From contig VAWK01000025.1 in NCBI GenBank assembly GCA_005885515.1, positions 1 through 60,189 of the forward strand: a stretch of 60,189 nucleotides of DNA, given 5' to 3'. Source of the stretch: Actinomycetota bacterium (GTDB lineage: Bacteria > Actinomycetota > Thermoleophilia > Solirubrobacterales > Solirubrobacteraceae). This document shows positions 16,605-24,709 of this stretch, one piece after another; position 1 is the stretch's first letter; each line of letters opens with the position of its first letter. Made by a program: the position numbers and the translations under genes. The notes under the pieces were generated by a model, which was not told the DNA's origin, searched no databases, and saw nothing but the letters and a program-made list of their open reading frames with translations.

Positions 16605-17611
16605 GCACAGCCACGGATTCCGACGTTGAGGTGAGCGAGACCTTCGAGTGCTTCGGCTCCAGCTGTACCGTCTCGGTGATCGGAGGCGGGGCGGAGGGCT
16701 CGGCGCGAGACGCGGTCCAGGCTGCGCGCAGGGCGCTGAACAAATGGCATCGGCAGTTCTCGCGCTTCCTGCCCGAAAGCGAGCTATGCGCGGTGAACCG
16801 TGATCCAGCGCCCGAGGTGCGCGTGAGCCCGTTGATGGCTCGCCTGGCCGATGCCGTCGTCAAGGCGGGATCGCTTACCGATGGCCTGGTCGATGCCACG
16901 CAGCTAGAGGAGATCGAGCGCGCGGGGTACGCCCACGATCTCGCGAGCCCGCTGCCGCTGCCGCTGGCCCTCAAGATGGCTCCCGCGCGCACGCCGGCCT
17001 CGCCCAGACCGGAGCCGCTGTGGCTGCTCATCGCGGTGAACCTTCACGCGAACAGCATCCGGCGTCCGCCGGGGGTCAAGCTCGACAGCGGCGGAATCGC
17101 CAAGGGCCTGTTTGCCGACGTGCTTGCCGAGCGACTTAGCGACCACGCGAGCTTCGCCGTCAACTGTGGCGGGGACCTGACGGTCGGCGGCGCTGAGCGG
17201 CGCGTGCGTCCGGTTCACGTGCAGAGCCCCTTCGATGGGCGCGTGCTGCACACGTTTGCGCTCACGCATGGCGGCGTCGGCACCAGCGGAATCGGGCGGC
17301 GCAGCTGGCTCGATCTGCGCGGCCGGCCTGCGCACCATCTGCTCGACCCCTCGACCGGCCGGCCGGCGTTCACCGGGGTCGTCCAGGCGACGGCCCTGGC
17401 GCCGAGCGCGTCGATGGCCGAGATTCGGGCGAAGGCGGCCGTTCTCGCGGGGCGGCGCGGCGCGCGCAGGTGGCTCCCCGACGGAGGCGTGATCGTGCTC
17501 GATGACGGCTCCTACCAGGTTTTCGCGCCGCCGGCGGTCGTGACGCTCGGCCAGCTCTCGGGCCTCCGGCCAAACACGCCCGAGCGGACACCTATGGTCT
17601 TAACGAGCTAG
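16601..17611 (+). CDS. apbE: FAD:protein FMN transferase (ApbE)
   Basis: 336 residues of the ApbE family, which attaches FMN to a Thr/Ser of target proteins. Visible motifs: FSRFLPESELCAVNR near the N-terminus, the signature KLDSGGIAKGLFADVLAERL, FAVNCGGDLTVGG, GGVGTSGIGRRSW and HHLLDPSTGRPA. There is no signal peptide or lipobox, so it probably acts in the cytoplasm. It is translationally coupled to the Ser-rich membrane protein and lies downstream of the heme membrane protein. Confidence 0.9.
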   Translation: MSTATDSDVEVSETFECFGSSCTVSVIGGGAEGSARDAVQAARRALNKWHRQFSRFLPESELCAVNRDPAPEVRVSPLMARLADAVVKAGSLTDGLVDATQLEEIERAGYAHDLASPLPLPLALKMAPARTPASPRPEPLWLLIAVNLHANSIRRPPGVKLDSGGIAKGLFADVLAERLSDHASFAVNCGGDLTVGGAERRVRPVHVQSPFDGRVLHTFALTHGGVGTSGIGRRSWLDLRGRPAHHLLDPSTGRPAFTGVVQATALAPSASMAEIRAKAAVLAGRRGARRWLPDGGVIVLDDGSYQVFAPPAVVTLGQLSGLRPNTPERTPMVLTS

Positions 17612-17618
17612 AACGCCG

Positions 17619-17651
17619 AGGCGCGGGCCGCCCGCGCGCGGCCCGGCGCCT
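17619..17651. terminator. bidirectional terminator candidate
   Basis: A 12-bp inverted repeat with one bulge (17619-17630 with 17639-17651, AGGCGC and GGGCCG arms) and an 8-nt loop, between the convergent apbE and ABC permease genes. There is no U-run, as is common in high-GC actinobacteria. Confidence 0.5.
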
Positions 17652-17693
17652 GCGGTATGCCACGAAGCTACTCGCTCGCTGCGCGGTGCGCGG

Positions 17694-18551
17694 TCATCGG
17701 CTGACGGCCGAGCGGGAGAAGACGCGCACCGAGATCAGCGTCATGGCGGCCGCGAACAGCGCCACCACCGCGAGGCTGAGCCACGCCTCGACGGTCACAT
17801 TGCTCATGCCCCAGATGTCATGCAACCCCTTGCCCGACGGGTCGATGAACCCGTAGCGCAGCAGCGCCAGCGCGTGCGTGAGCGGCATCGCCTTGGCGAT
17901 CGCGGCCAGCACGCCCGGCATCGCGCTGATCGGGAACAGCGCGCCGGCGAAGAAGAACGGCAGGATCGCCAGCACCGGCGTGGCACCGACGAAGTCCTCC
18001 TCCTTCGTCACGCGGCTGGCGACCGTCTCGGCCAGCGCGTACATGAACACCGTGAACAGCAGCGCCGCCGCCAGGAACCACGCGACGCCCGCGCCGGTGA
18101 TGTGGAACGCGCCGCCGCGCAGCGCCGACAGTCCCACGACCACGACCGCCTGCAGCGCCGCCAGCACGAGCGCGACGAGCATGTTCCCGAGCACCAGGTA
18201 GTAGCGCGGGATGGGGGCGGCGAGCAGCTCTCGCTGCGCGCCGGTATGACGGTCGACGAGCACGCTCAGGCCGGCGAACACGCAGCTGAGCGGTATCACC
18301 AGGCCGATCGCGCCGACGCCGACGAACGAGGTGTAGTCGATGTGAGAGTGCAGGCCTCCGGTGGCCTTCTTGAGCGCTGGCGCGAGGATCAGCGCCAGCA
18401 ACGCCGGCCCGACGAGCGGGACGGCGATCTGTCGTGGCGTGCGCGAGGTCAGCAGCGCCCGGCGCCTGGCCAGGGTGAGCAGCGCGTTCGCCCGCCGGGC
18501 GCGACGTGCGCGCGGAAGCGGCAGTGCTAGGGCCTCTGAGGTGGCAGACAT
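17694..18551 (-). CDS. ABC-2 type transporter permease
   Basis: 285 residues with a basic N-terminal tail and six hydrophobic segments, including PLVGPALLALILAPAL, LGNMLVALVLAALQAVVVVG and FFFAGALFPISAMPGVLAAI. The last is the usual ABC2_membrane signature (LPFFFAGALFPISAMP). It forms the channel of an exporter with the ATPase encoded 28 bp upstream; this is the DrrAB-type drug/lipid exporter layout. Substrate unknown. Confidence 0.88.
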   Translation of the reverse strand: MSATSEALALPLPRARRARRANALLTLARRRALLTSRTPRQIAVPLVGPALLALILAPALKKATGGLHSHIDYTSFVGVGAIGLVIPLSCVFAGLSVLVDRHTGAQRELLAAPIPRYYLVLGNMLVALVLAALQAVVVVGLSALRGGAFHITGAGVAWFLAAALLFTVFMYALAETVASRVTKEEDFVGATPVLAILPFFFAGALFPISAMPGVLAAIAKAMPLTHALALLRYGFIDPSGKGLHDIWGMSNVTVEAWLSLAVVALFAAAMTLISVRVFSRSAVSR

Positions 18552-18579
18552 TTTGGATAACTCCTGTTCTCGTCGGTGA

Positions 18580-19521
18580 CTAGGCGTGCTCGCCGAAGCA
18601 AGTGCCGGTCAGTTGGATGTAGACGTCGTCGAGCGTGGGGGCGCGCACCTGGAGCTCAGATGCGCGCAGGCGCTCGCCCTCGATTGCCCGCAGCGCCTCG
18701 GCGGCTGCGCGGCCATGAAGCGGGATGGTCACGCGGGCGCCGAGGCCGAACGCGTCGTCTCCCGCCAGGCCGCGCGCGCGAAGCGACTGCAGGGCGGCCT
18801 CCACGCCGCCCTCGACGCGGAACTCGAGGATCTGCTCGCCGAGTCCGGCGAGCAGCGCCTGTGGCCGGTCGAGCGCAACGAACTCTCCGTGATGCACGAT
18901 CGCCACGCGGTCGGCCAGGCGCTGGGCCTCGTCGAGGTAGTGCGTGGTCACGAGGATCGTCACGGCGTCGCGCGCTCGCAGCTCGGCGATCACGTCGAGC
19001 AGCTCATGCCGGATGCGCGGGTCAAGACCGACGGTCGGCTCATCGAGGAACAGCACCTGCGGCCTGGAAACGAGCGCGCGCGCGATTTCCAGCCGCCGGC
19101 GCTGCCCGCCGCTGTAGCTGTCGACCTTTCGATCGATGAGCTCGGCGACGCCGAGCGCCTGGGTGAGCTCCTCGATCCGGCGCCGGGCGCGCTCCGATTC
19201 GACGCCCCATAGCCGCGCATGCAGCTCGAGGTTCTCGCGCCCGCTCAGCGCACCGTCGACCACCGACTCCTGGAACACCACGCTGCTGACGCTGCGCGCC
19301 TGAAGCGGCTGCGTTGCCACGTCGTAGCCGCCCAGTCGCGCGCTGCCGCCGGTCGGGGCGACGGTGGTCGTGAGCATGCCGATCGTCGTCGACTTGCCGG
19401 CGCCATTCGGACCGAGCAGGCCGAACACCTCACCGTGCTCGACGTCGAAGTCGATGCCCTTGACGGCTTCCACGCCGCCGGGATATGTCTTGCGCAAGCC
19501 GCGCACTTCGATACTTGTCAT
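18580..19521 (-). CDS. ABC transporter ATP-binding protein (DrrA-like)
   Basis: 313 residues from ATG 19521 (ribosome site AAGGAG). Walker A is LLGPNGAGKSTT, signature SYSGGQRRRLEIARAL, Walker B VLFLDEPTVGLD and switch VTTHYLDEAQRLAD. The ~90-residue C-terminal extension ending in RAPTLDDVYIQLTG is typical of DrrA/CcmA-type exporters. The open frame extends far upstream, but those residues are antisense to the sigma-factor gene and not real. Expression is probably driven by the minus-strand ECF41-type promoter at 19584-19610. Confidence 0.92.
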   Translation of the reverse strand: MTSIEVRGLRKTYPGGVEAVKGIDFDVEHGEVFGLLGPNGAGKSTTIGMLTTTVAPTGGSARLGGYDVATQPLQARSVSSVVFQESVVDGALSGRENLELHARLWGVESERARRRIEELTQALGVAELIDRKVDSYSGGQRRRLEIARALVSRPQVLFLDEPTVGLDPRIRHELLDVIAELRARDAVTILVTTHYLDEAQRLADRVAIVHHGEFVALDRPQALLAGLGEQILEFRVEGGVEAALQSLRARGLAGDDAFGLGARVTIPLHGRAAAEALRAIEGERLRASELQVRAPTLDDVYIQLTGTCFGEHA

Positions 19522-19548
19522 GGGAGTCGTCTCCTTCTCGCGGGGGCC

Positions 19549-19575
19549 GGTCACATCTGGTGCGCCGGCGTCGTC
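19549..19575 (+). promoter_or_regulatory. ECF41-type promoter for the sigma-factor gene
   Basis: GGTCACA (19549-19555), 16 bp, CGTC (19572-19575). As I recall it, the consensus for ECF41 sigma factors is TGTCACA-N16-CGTC, so the match is one base short in the -35. The start would be near 19582, about 30 bp before the ATG at 19612. This indicates autoregulation. Confidence 0.65.
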
Positions 19576-19583
19576 ATCCCCTT

Positions 19584-19610
19584 GACGGCCCACGACGCGA
19601 GGATGTGACC
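19584..19610 (-). promoter_or_regulatory. ECF41-type promoter for the ABC exporter
   Basis: On the minus strand GGTCACA (19610-19604), 16 bp, CGTC (19587-19584): the same sequence and spacing as the promoter facing the sigma gene. GGTCACATC and GATGTGACC form a 9-bp inverted repeat. Transcription would start near 19577, leaving a leader of about 56 nt to the ATPase start. Confidence 0.65.
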
Positions 19611-19611
19611 G

Positions 19612-20475
19612 ATGAACGCAAGTCAGTGGCAGGCAGAGCAGTTCGAGCAGAGCCGATCGCACCTGCGTGCAGTCGCCTACCGCATGCTGGGATCGACCGC
19701 CGAGGCGGAGGACGCGGTGCAGGAGGCCTGGATCCGCTTCGCGCGCAGCGACACCGGCGCGGTCGAGAACCTGGGCGGTTGGCTGACGACGGTCGTCAGC
19801 CGCGTGTGCCTGGACATGCTCCGCACGCGTCGCGCCCGCCGCGAGGAGGCGTTGGAGATGCCGCATGTGACGCTCGAAGACCCCACAGACCCCGAGCAGG
19901 AGGTGTTGCTCGCGGACTCGGTCGGACTGGCGCTGCTGGTGGTGCTGGAGACGCTCTCGCCGGCTGAGCGGCTGGCATTCGTACTGCACGACATGTTCGG
20001 GCTGTCGTTCGAGGAGATCGCGCCGATCGTCGAGCGCAACGCCGCCGCCACCCGCCAGCTGGCCAGCCGCGCGCGACGCCGGGTGCGCGGGGTCAAGCCC
20101 GATGCCACGGCCGAGAGCCTCGCTCACCAGCGCGAGGTCGTCGACGCGTTCCTCGCGGCCTCGCGCGAAGGGAACTTCGAGGCGCTGGTGTCGGTGCTTG
20201 ACCCGAACGTCGTGTTCCGCGCCGATCGCGGCCCCGACCTGTCGCCCGGCGCGGTCGAGATCTCCGGCGCGGAGCGGGTGGCCAACGTCATCCTCGCGCG
20301 CGGGACGCCGTTTGCGCCGTTCGCGCAGCCGGCGGTCGTCGACGGACAGGCGGGGGCGGTCGTCGTCGTCCGAGGGCGGCTGCGTTCGGTGGTCAAGTTC
20401 ACCGTCGCTGGCGACCGGGTCGTGGGCATGGACCTGACGATCGATCCGGACACGCTTGGCCGTCTGCGCGTATGA
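19612..20475 (+). CDS. ECF sigma factor, ECF41/SigJ type with SnoaL-like C-terminus
   Basis: 287 residues. Sigma region 2 is at about 12-80 (YRMLGSTAEAEDAVQEAWIR, WLTTVVSRVCLDMLRTRRAR), and region 4 at about 105-160 (LSPAERLAFVLHDMFGLSFE, TRQLASRARRRVRG). A SnoaL-like domain of about 110 residues follows (VVDAFLAASREGNFEALVSV, ending DPDTLGRL). In the ECF41 group this fused domain modulates activity in place of a separate anti-sigma factor. Partner genes are usually small oxidoreductases or decarboxylases; here the divergent neighbour is an ABC exporter. Confidence 0.92.
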   Translation: MNASQWQAEQFEQSRSHLRAVAYRMLGSTAEAEDAVQEAWIRFARSDTGAVENLGGWLTTVVSRVCLDMLRTRRARREEALEMPHVTLEDPTDPEQEVLLADSVGLALLVVLETLSPAERLAFVLHDMFGLSFEEIAPIVERNAAATRQLASRARRRVRGVKPDATAESLAHQREVVDAFLAASREGNFEALVSVLDPNVVFRADRGPDLSPGAVEISGAERVANVILARGTPFAPFAQPAVVDGQAGAVVVVRGRLRSVVKFTVAGDRVVGMDLTIDPDTLGRLRV

Positions 20476-20521
20476 GTGCGGGTCTCGAGCGCGTGCTCGC
20501 GATCCGCTCCGGGTCGGCGAG

Positions 20522-21517
20522 TCAGCGTGGCGGGCGATGCAGCCAGTGCGATCGCCGCCGCTCATCGCCGAACAGGAAGCCGAGCAAGAGCACTCCCGGG
20601 ATGATCATCACGACCAGCAGCCAGGTATCCGCGCCATCCGGAGGCATCTTGATTCCGAGCAGGGCGTCGCCGTTCGACGAATGCGCTCTTCCGAACAGGC
20701 GCTGGCGCGGGGTGTGCGTGACATAGCGAACGTCCCTGACTTCGCCGATCGCGCCCCCTTCTCCGACGGGCGCCGGTCCGGAGCTTCCCGCCACCCCAGT
20801 CGCTGACAGCGACGGGTTGGCCGCTCCGCAGGAGTGCGTGTGGGCCGCCGAACGCAGCTGCCGCAGCGCCCGCCTCTCCAGTCGGGAGACCTGGCGGATC
20901 CCGATGTGCAAGAGGCGGGCGACCGCCGCGCGGCCGAAAGCGCGGGTCGCATCTACTCCCGTCCGCAGCTCCAGCACCCGCCGAAGCCGAGTGGGCAGGT
21001 TGACGAGACACCCCTCGAGCCTATGTACGGTGGCCCTCAGCGAGGGCGGGTGGGGCAGCGCTTGGCGATGCCGGCCGACCTTCTCCATGACGGGCAATGC
21101 TGACCCGCCGGGCCTTTTGCCGCCGGCCGAGCCGAATCCTGAGGAGGGCAACCTGGTGCTGGGATTGTCCTGTCCGTGTGATGCGGGCACTGTGTTTGTG
21201 CCCGTAACGGCGGGAGCGTTCGCGGCCGACACCGAAACCGCGAGAGCTTTGGAGGTGGACACCGACACCGTTGGAGTTTTGGAGCTTGACACCGAGATCG
21301 ATGGCGCGGGCGGGGCCGACACCGAGACGACCGAGGGCGCTTTCGTGCTCGATACATCGACCGCGGGGAGGACGGAGGTGGGCGGAGTCAGCGCCGTTGG
21401 CAGCGACGGCGACGGGCTTGACAGCCCCACGCCCCATGCTTGAAACGGAACAGCCAAGAGGCCGATGAGCGCCGCTGCACACGCTCGCCCCGCCTTCGAC
21501 CCCAACCGAGAAGCCAT
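20522..21517 (-). CDS. exported membrane-anchored protein with a sigma-70 region-4-like domain
   Basis: 331 residues from ATG 21517 (TAGGAG ribosome site). A signal peptide (residues about 8-29, ACAAALIGLLAVPFQAWG) leads into a Ser/Val/Pro repeat region with units like SVSSSKTPTVSVS (about 35-110). Residues about 165-225 resemble sigma-70 region 4: LPTRLRRVLELRTGVD, RAAVARLLHIGIRQV and SRLERRALRQLRS. A loop with two cysteines, a membrane segment (TWLLVVMIIPGVLLLGFLFG) and a basic tail end the protein. Topology puts the HTH outside the membrane, which is unexpected for a DNA-binding fold. The function is unknown. Confidence 0.7.
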   Translation of the reverse strand: MASRLGSKAGRACAAALIGLLAVPFQAWGVGLSSPSPSLPTALTPPTSVLPAVDVSSTKAPSVVSVSAPPAPSISVSSSKTPTVSVSTSKALAVSVSAANAPAVTGTNTVPASHGQDNPSTRLPSSGFGSAGGKRPGGSALPVMEKVGRHRQALPHPPSLRATVHRLEGCLVNLPTRLRRVLELRTGVDATRAFGRAAVARLLHIGIRQVSRLERRALRQLRSAAHTHSCGAANPSLSATGVAGSSGPAPVGEGGAIGEVRDVRYVTHTPRQRLFGRAHSSNGDALLGIKMPPDGADTWLLVVMIIPGVLLLGFLFGDERRRSHWLHRPPR

Positions 21518-21614
21518 CCCTAACTCCTAGAACGTCCGTCCAGACGCCTTGACAGCGGTCTACATACCCGCTTTGGCTTTTTCCCAAGCAGGAGACAAAA
21601 AACGGGGCATCCGC

Positions 21615-23066
21615 TCAACCGTCGACCAGAAGCCCTTGCAGCGGACCGAGCAGCGCCATCGTGCGGCGCGAGACCCCTGGCAGCTGTTGCAGGCGATGCG
21701 TAGCCGCATCTCCGCGCCTGCGACGCTCGAGCTGCTCGGCGGCGATCGGGCGCCACAGCTCATCCACGACGCGCGCGGGCTTACCGGCCACATCGTCGAG
21801 AGGGCGCTCCAGGTGCTCGGACCACAAGCGCAGGCGAACATCGCGGGCAAGGCGCTGGTCGCAGCACACGAGGTTCATCTCGGTGTCGTTGAACAGCGAG
21901 TGCTCGTTGAGGTTGGCCGAGCCGATCGTGAGCCAGGCATCGTCGACGATGCCGATCTTGGCGTGTACGTAGAGCGGCGCGACCAGGGAACCGCTGCGAG
22001 CGGAGATGGTCGCAGCCAAAAAACGTTCCCCGCTCCGGTCGGCGTCAGCGAGTACGCCGAGCTGGCCGCGGGTCATGTCGGCGCCGTTGTTGGGCTTGGC
22101 CGGAAGTAGCACCACCACCCTGAAGCCGTCGCTGGGTGGATCGCTCAGCTTGCTCGCGAGGATCTCGACGACGTGTGATGACCACAGGAACTGGCTCTCG
22201 AGATAGACGAGGCTGCGCGCCGCGCGCAGGGCCCGGGTGTAGGCCTCCAGCACGCGAAAGTCGCCGCGGGGACAAAACTCATACACGTTCTCGGGCACCG
22301 TGCGGACGACCTGCAGCTGGAGCTCGCCCGCGTCTGCCTGAGCCGGAGCCGGCGCGATCGCCTCGCCCGATACCTCGCGCCACCGGCAGGCGAAGTGGCT
22401 CGCGACGTCCGCCACCGCGGGGCCGCAGACGCGTGCGGCGGCATCGTGCCAGCCGAGGCGGCTGCGCATCGGGTGTGCGCCAGTGTCGAAGCGGTCGCCG
22501 CCCAGCGAGGTCAGGTCGATGCCGCCCACGAAGGCAACCTCGCCGTCGACGATCACGAGCTTCTCGTGGTGGCAGTGCATCGGCCGCTCTTTGTCATCGA
22601 GCGCACACTTCACCTTGGTCCCACGTGTCAGCTCAGCTCGTGCTCGGCGCACTTCGCGGCGATCGGGGGTGAAAACCGGCAGCGGCGCCCCTGCCCACAG
22701 CAGCACCCTGACGTCTACGCGCTCGGCGAGATCGCCCAGCAGGTCGCGCAGCCGAGCGGCGCGCTCATCGCGCGTGAGCCCGAAGTCGGGGCTCAGATGC
22801 CAGCCGGCGATGTGGATGTGGGAGCGAGCGCGGGCAAGTGTCTCGGCGACCGCCGAGAGCGCCCGCTGGCCGTCGATCAGGACATCGAGCGTGCACGCGT
22901 CTCGCGCCGGCGTCTCGCCCGCGCTCCACAGCTCTCCGTCGCTGGGCGGGTCGAGCTGCGCGATCGAGCCGACGCGCGCCAGCCGGCGGCGATGGTGCCG
23001 GCGGATGGTCGTCTCCAGGCTCTGACCGGCGCGCGTATCGAGCCGCTGGATTGCGCTGGGCAGCAC
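21615..23066 (-). CDS. phospholipase D-family protein (cardiolipin synthase-like)
   Basis: 483 residues with two HKD motifs: H167-x-K169 in MHCHHEKLVIVDGEVAFVGG and H368-x-K370 in YVHAKIGIVDDAWLTIGSAN, the latter followed by LNEHS. This duplicated layout makes one active site that transfers or hydrolyses phosphatidyl groups. There is no signal peptide or N-terminal membrane anchor, unlike classical cardiolipin synthases. The C-terminal ~70 residues (helix-rich, LQQLPGVSRRTMALLGPLQG) lie outside the PLD fold. Confidence 0.88.
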   Translation of the reverse strand: MLPSAIQRLDTRAGQSLETTIRRHHRRRLARVGSIAQLDPPSDGELWSAGETPARDACTLDVLIDGQRALSAVAETLARARSHIHIAGWHLSPDFGLTRDERAARLRDLLGDLAERVDVRVLLWAGAPLPVFTPDRREVRRARAELTRGTKVKCALDDKERPMHCHHEKLVIVDGEVAFVGGIDLTSLGGDRFDTGAHPMRSRLGWHDAAARVCGPAVADVASHFACRWREVSGEAIAPAPAQADAGELQLQVVRTVPENVYEFCPRGDFRVLEAYTRALRAARSLVYLESQFLWSSHVVEILASKLSDPPSDGFRVVVLLPAKPNNGADMTRGQLGVLADADRSGERFLAATISARSGSLVAPLYVHAKIGIVDDAWLTIGSANLNEHSLFNDTEMNLVCCDQRLARDVRLRLWSEHLERPLDDVAGKPARVVDELWRPIAAEQLERRRRGDAATHRLQQLPGVSRRTMALLGPLQGLLVDG

Positions 23067-23220
23067 ACGAACTAGCTACCCGTCAGCTACCCGCCGGGCA
23101 CCCGCTGTGCGACATCCGCATGCTCACGCGCGCCGCTCCCCCGATAGGGCTTGGATCAGACCGACGCGTAATGACGCGCGCGCCGGGTAGTCCAAGATAT
23201 GAGCGACCTAAGGAGGCGCA

Positions 23221-23412
23221 ATGAGCATCCTCGACAAGATCAGGGGGAAGGCCAAGCAGACGACGGGGCAGGTTGTGGACGATCCGAGCCTTCGCCGCGA
23301 AGGACGCCAGGAAGAGCGCATGGGGGAGACGAAGGATGAACTCTCGCGCGCGCAGGAGCGGGCCGAAGCGAAGGCCGGCGAGGTGGCCGATCTGGAACGC
23401 AAGACCTCCTGA
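23221..23412 (+). CDS. CsbD-family stress protein
   Basis: 63 residues. The CsbD-like core begins DKIRGKAKQTTGQVVDDPSL, followed by a highly charged coiled-coil-like tail (EERMGETKDELSRAQERAEA). CsbD proteins are general-stress proteins of unknown mechanism. A strong AAGGAGG lies at 23211-23217 before the ATG. Confidence 0.88.
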   Translation: MSILDKIRGKAKQTTGQVVDDPSLRREGRQEERMGETKDELSRAQERAEAKAGEVADLERKTS

Positions 23413-23433
23413 GCCGGGCGCCCGGCGCCGGGG

Positions 23434-24019
23434 ATGGCTGTACGCTCGCGCGGACGTGGGACCGCGCGCGATTCTTCTGCCCGGTGGCGTGATGCCGGCC
23501 GGCCTCGCATACGGAGGTCTGCTCGAGGCATTGGGCGGCGACGTCGAGGCGATCGCGAAGGACCTCGGCCTGGATGGGGAACGACGGTCTTTCTCAAGAG
23601 GAGCAGGCCGTGTGGCGGGAGTTCGATCGGATCGCGGCGCTTCCGCCGGAGGAGATGATGCCGGCGTTCGTGGCGATGCAGTTGGCACCGGGGTCGAGCC
23701 GCCGCCCCCGCCGCCAGGTCCACCGCCGCCGTGGATGGCGAGCCGGCCCGCGGGCCTGCGGGCCTTCCTGAAGACATTCAGGTCATCGACACTCGACGTC
23801 GACCGCCTTCGCAGTTTTGCCCAGCCGGTGTACTTCGCGCTCGGTGGTCGCAGCAACCCCGACTACTACGGTCGGATGGCCGAGCGGGCGCGCGAGATCT
23901 TCCCGGACTTCACGCTCGACATCTTCACGGAACGCCACCATTTCGATCCGCCGCACCGCATGGAGCCCGAGCGCACCGCCAGCGCGCTGCGGGCTCACTG
24001 GGCGCGGGCGGATGGATGA
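23434..24019 (+). pseudogene. alpha/beta-hydrolase gene with three lesions
   Basis: Three pieces of one hydrolase lie in two frames. (1) After ATG 23434 an extra G breaks the frame; then LYARADVGPRAILLPGGVMP continues to AIAKDLG near 23568. (2) In another frame, WMGNDGLSQEEQAVWREFDR runs on to MMPAFVAMQLAPG near 23690. (3) Back in the first frame, GVEPPPPPPGPPPPWM and VYFALGGRSNPDYYGRMAER continue to the stop at 24019. About 65-70 residues between pieces 1 and 2, including the nucleophile elbow, are missing, and one base is lost between pieces 2 and 3. The gene cannot give an active enzyme. Confidence 0.75.
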
Positions 24020-24155
24020 GCGCACGACACCTCAGAGATAGACCTGCCCGGCCTGCAAGCGGCCTGCCAGCTCCCTGCGGTGATGCCGATTGGACCTAAC
24101 ATCGCGTTCCTCTCGGCGTTATGTAGGAGTAAAGGAATACCCAGGAGGCCGCCTC

Positions 24156-24593
24156 ATGAGGAAGCTAGTCGCAGTCGCCACTCTCGCCGCGATCGCAGCG
24201 GTCGGGCCTGCCCAGGCCGACAAGCCGACGCCGCCCAAGCCACCGAAGCAGCCCGCTAAATGCGTGCCCAAGACCGAGGGCTTCAAGGCGTCCGGCACGC
24301 TGATCAAAGCGGCCTTGATCGAAGCCGAAGGGCATGGTCGCTACAACGGCACGCTCGAGGTCAACGTGACCAAGGCCAACCACCGCGCCCCCACGGGGGA
24401 TCAGACCTACACATTGACCGATGCGCGGGTCAAGTTCCATCACGGCCTCAGCGCCACCAATCTGCCTGAAGGGAGCCGCGTGAAGCTCCACGGGACTATC
24501 ACCCAGCTGCCCAACAAGCACTGCCCGACCGCTGGCTTTGAACCGGAAATCAAGGTCAAGAAGGTCGACATCAAGCCAGCGAAGAAAAAGTAA
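24156..24593 (+). CDS. small secreted protein of unknown function
   Basis: 145 residues from ATG 24156 with CCAGGAGG at 24141-24148. A signal peptide (RKLVAVATLAAIAAVGPAQA, cleavage after AQA) precedes a Lys/Pro-rich linker (DKPTPPKPPKQPAKC). A beta-rich domain with GTLEVNVTKANHRAP and VKLHGTITQLPNKHC follows, and a Lys-rich tail. Two cysteines could form a disulfide. I recognise no family; an OB- or lipocalin-like small barrel is possible. Confidence 0.7.
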   Translation: MRKLVAVATLAAIAAVGPAQADKPTPPKPPKQPAKCVPKTEGFKASGTLIKAALIEAEGHGRYNGTLEVNVTKANHRAPTGDQTYTLTDARVKFHHGLSATNLPEGSRVKLHGTITQLPNKHCPTAGFEPEIKVKKVDIKPAKKK

Positions 24594-24613
24594 CTCCGCG
24601 GCACTACACCTAC

Positions 24614-24649
24614 GCGCCGGGCGCGGCACTACGCCTACGCGCCCGGCGC
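24614..24649. terminator. bidirectional terminator candidate
   Basis: A perfect 12-bp inverted repeat (GCGCCGGGCGCG at 24614-24625, CGCGCCCGGCGC at 24638-24649) with a 12-nt loop, between the convergent secreted-protein and flavodoxin genes. A direct repeat of the flanking GCGGCACTAC-CCTACGCG accompanies it. There is no U-run. Confidence 0.5.
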
Positions 24650-24709
24650 TTGGTACGGCACTGGTCGCCGGGATAGGGATCGCCCGCGCCGCTGCACAAG
24701 CCCAGATCC

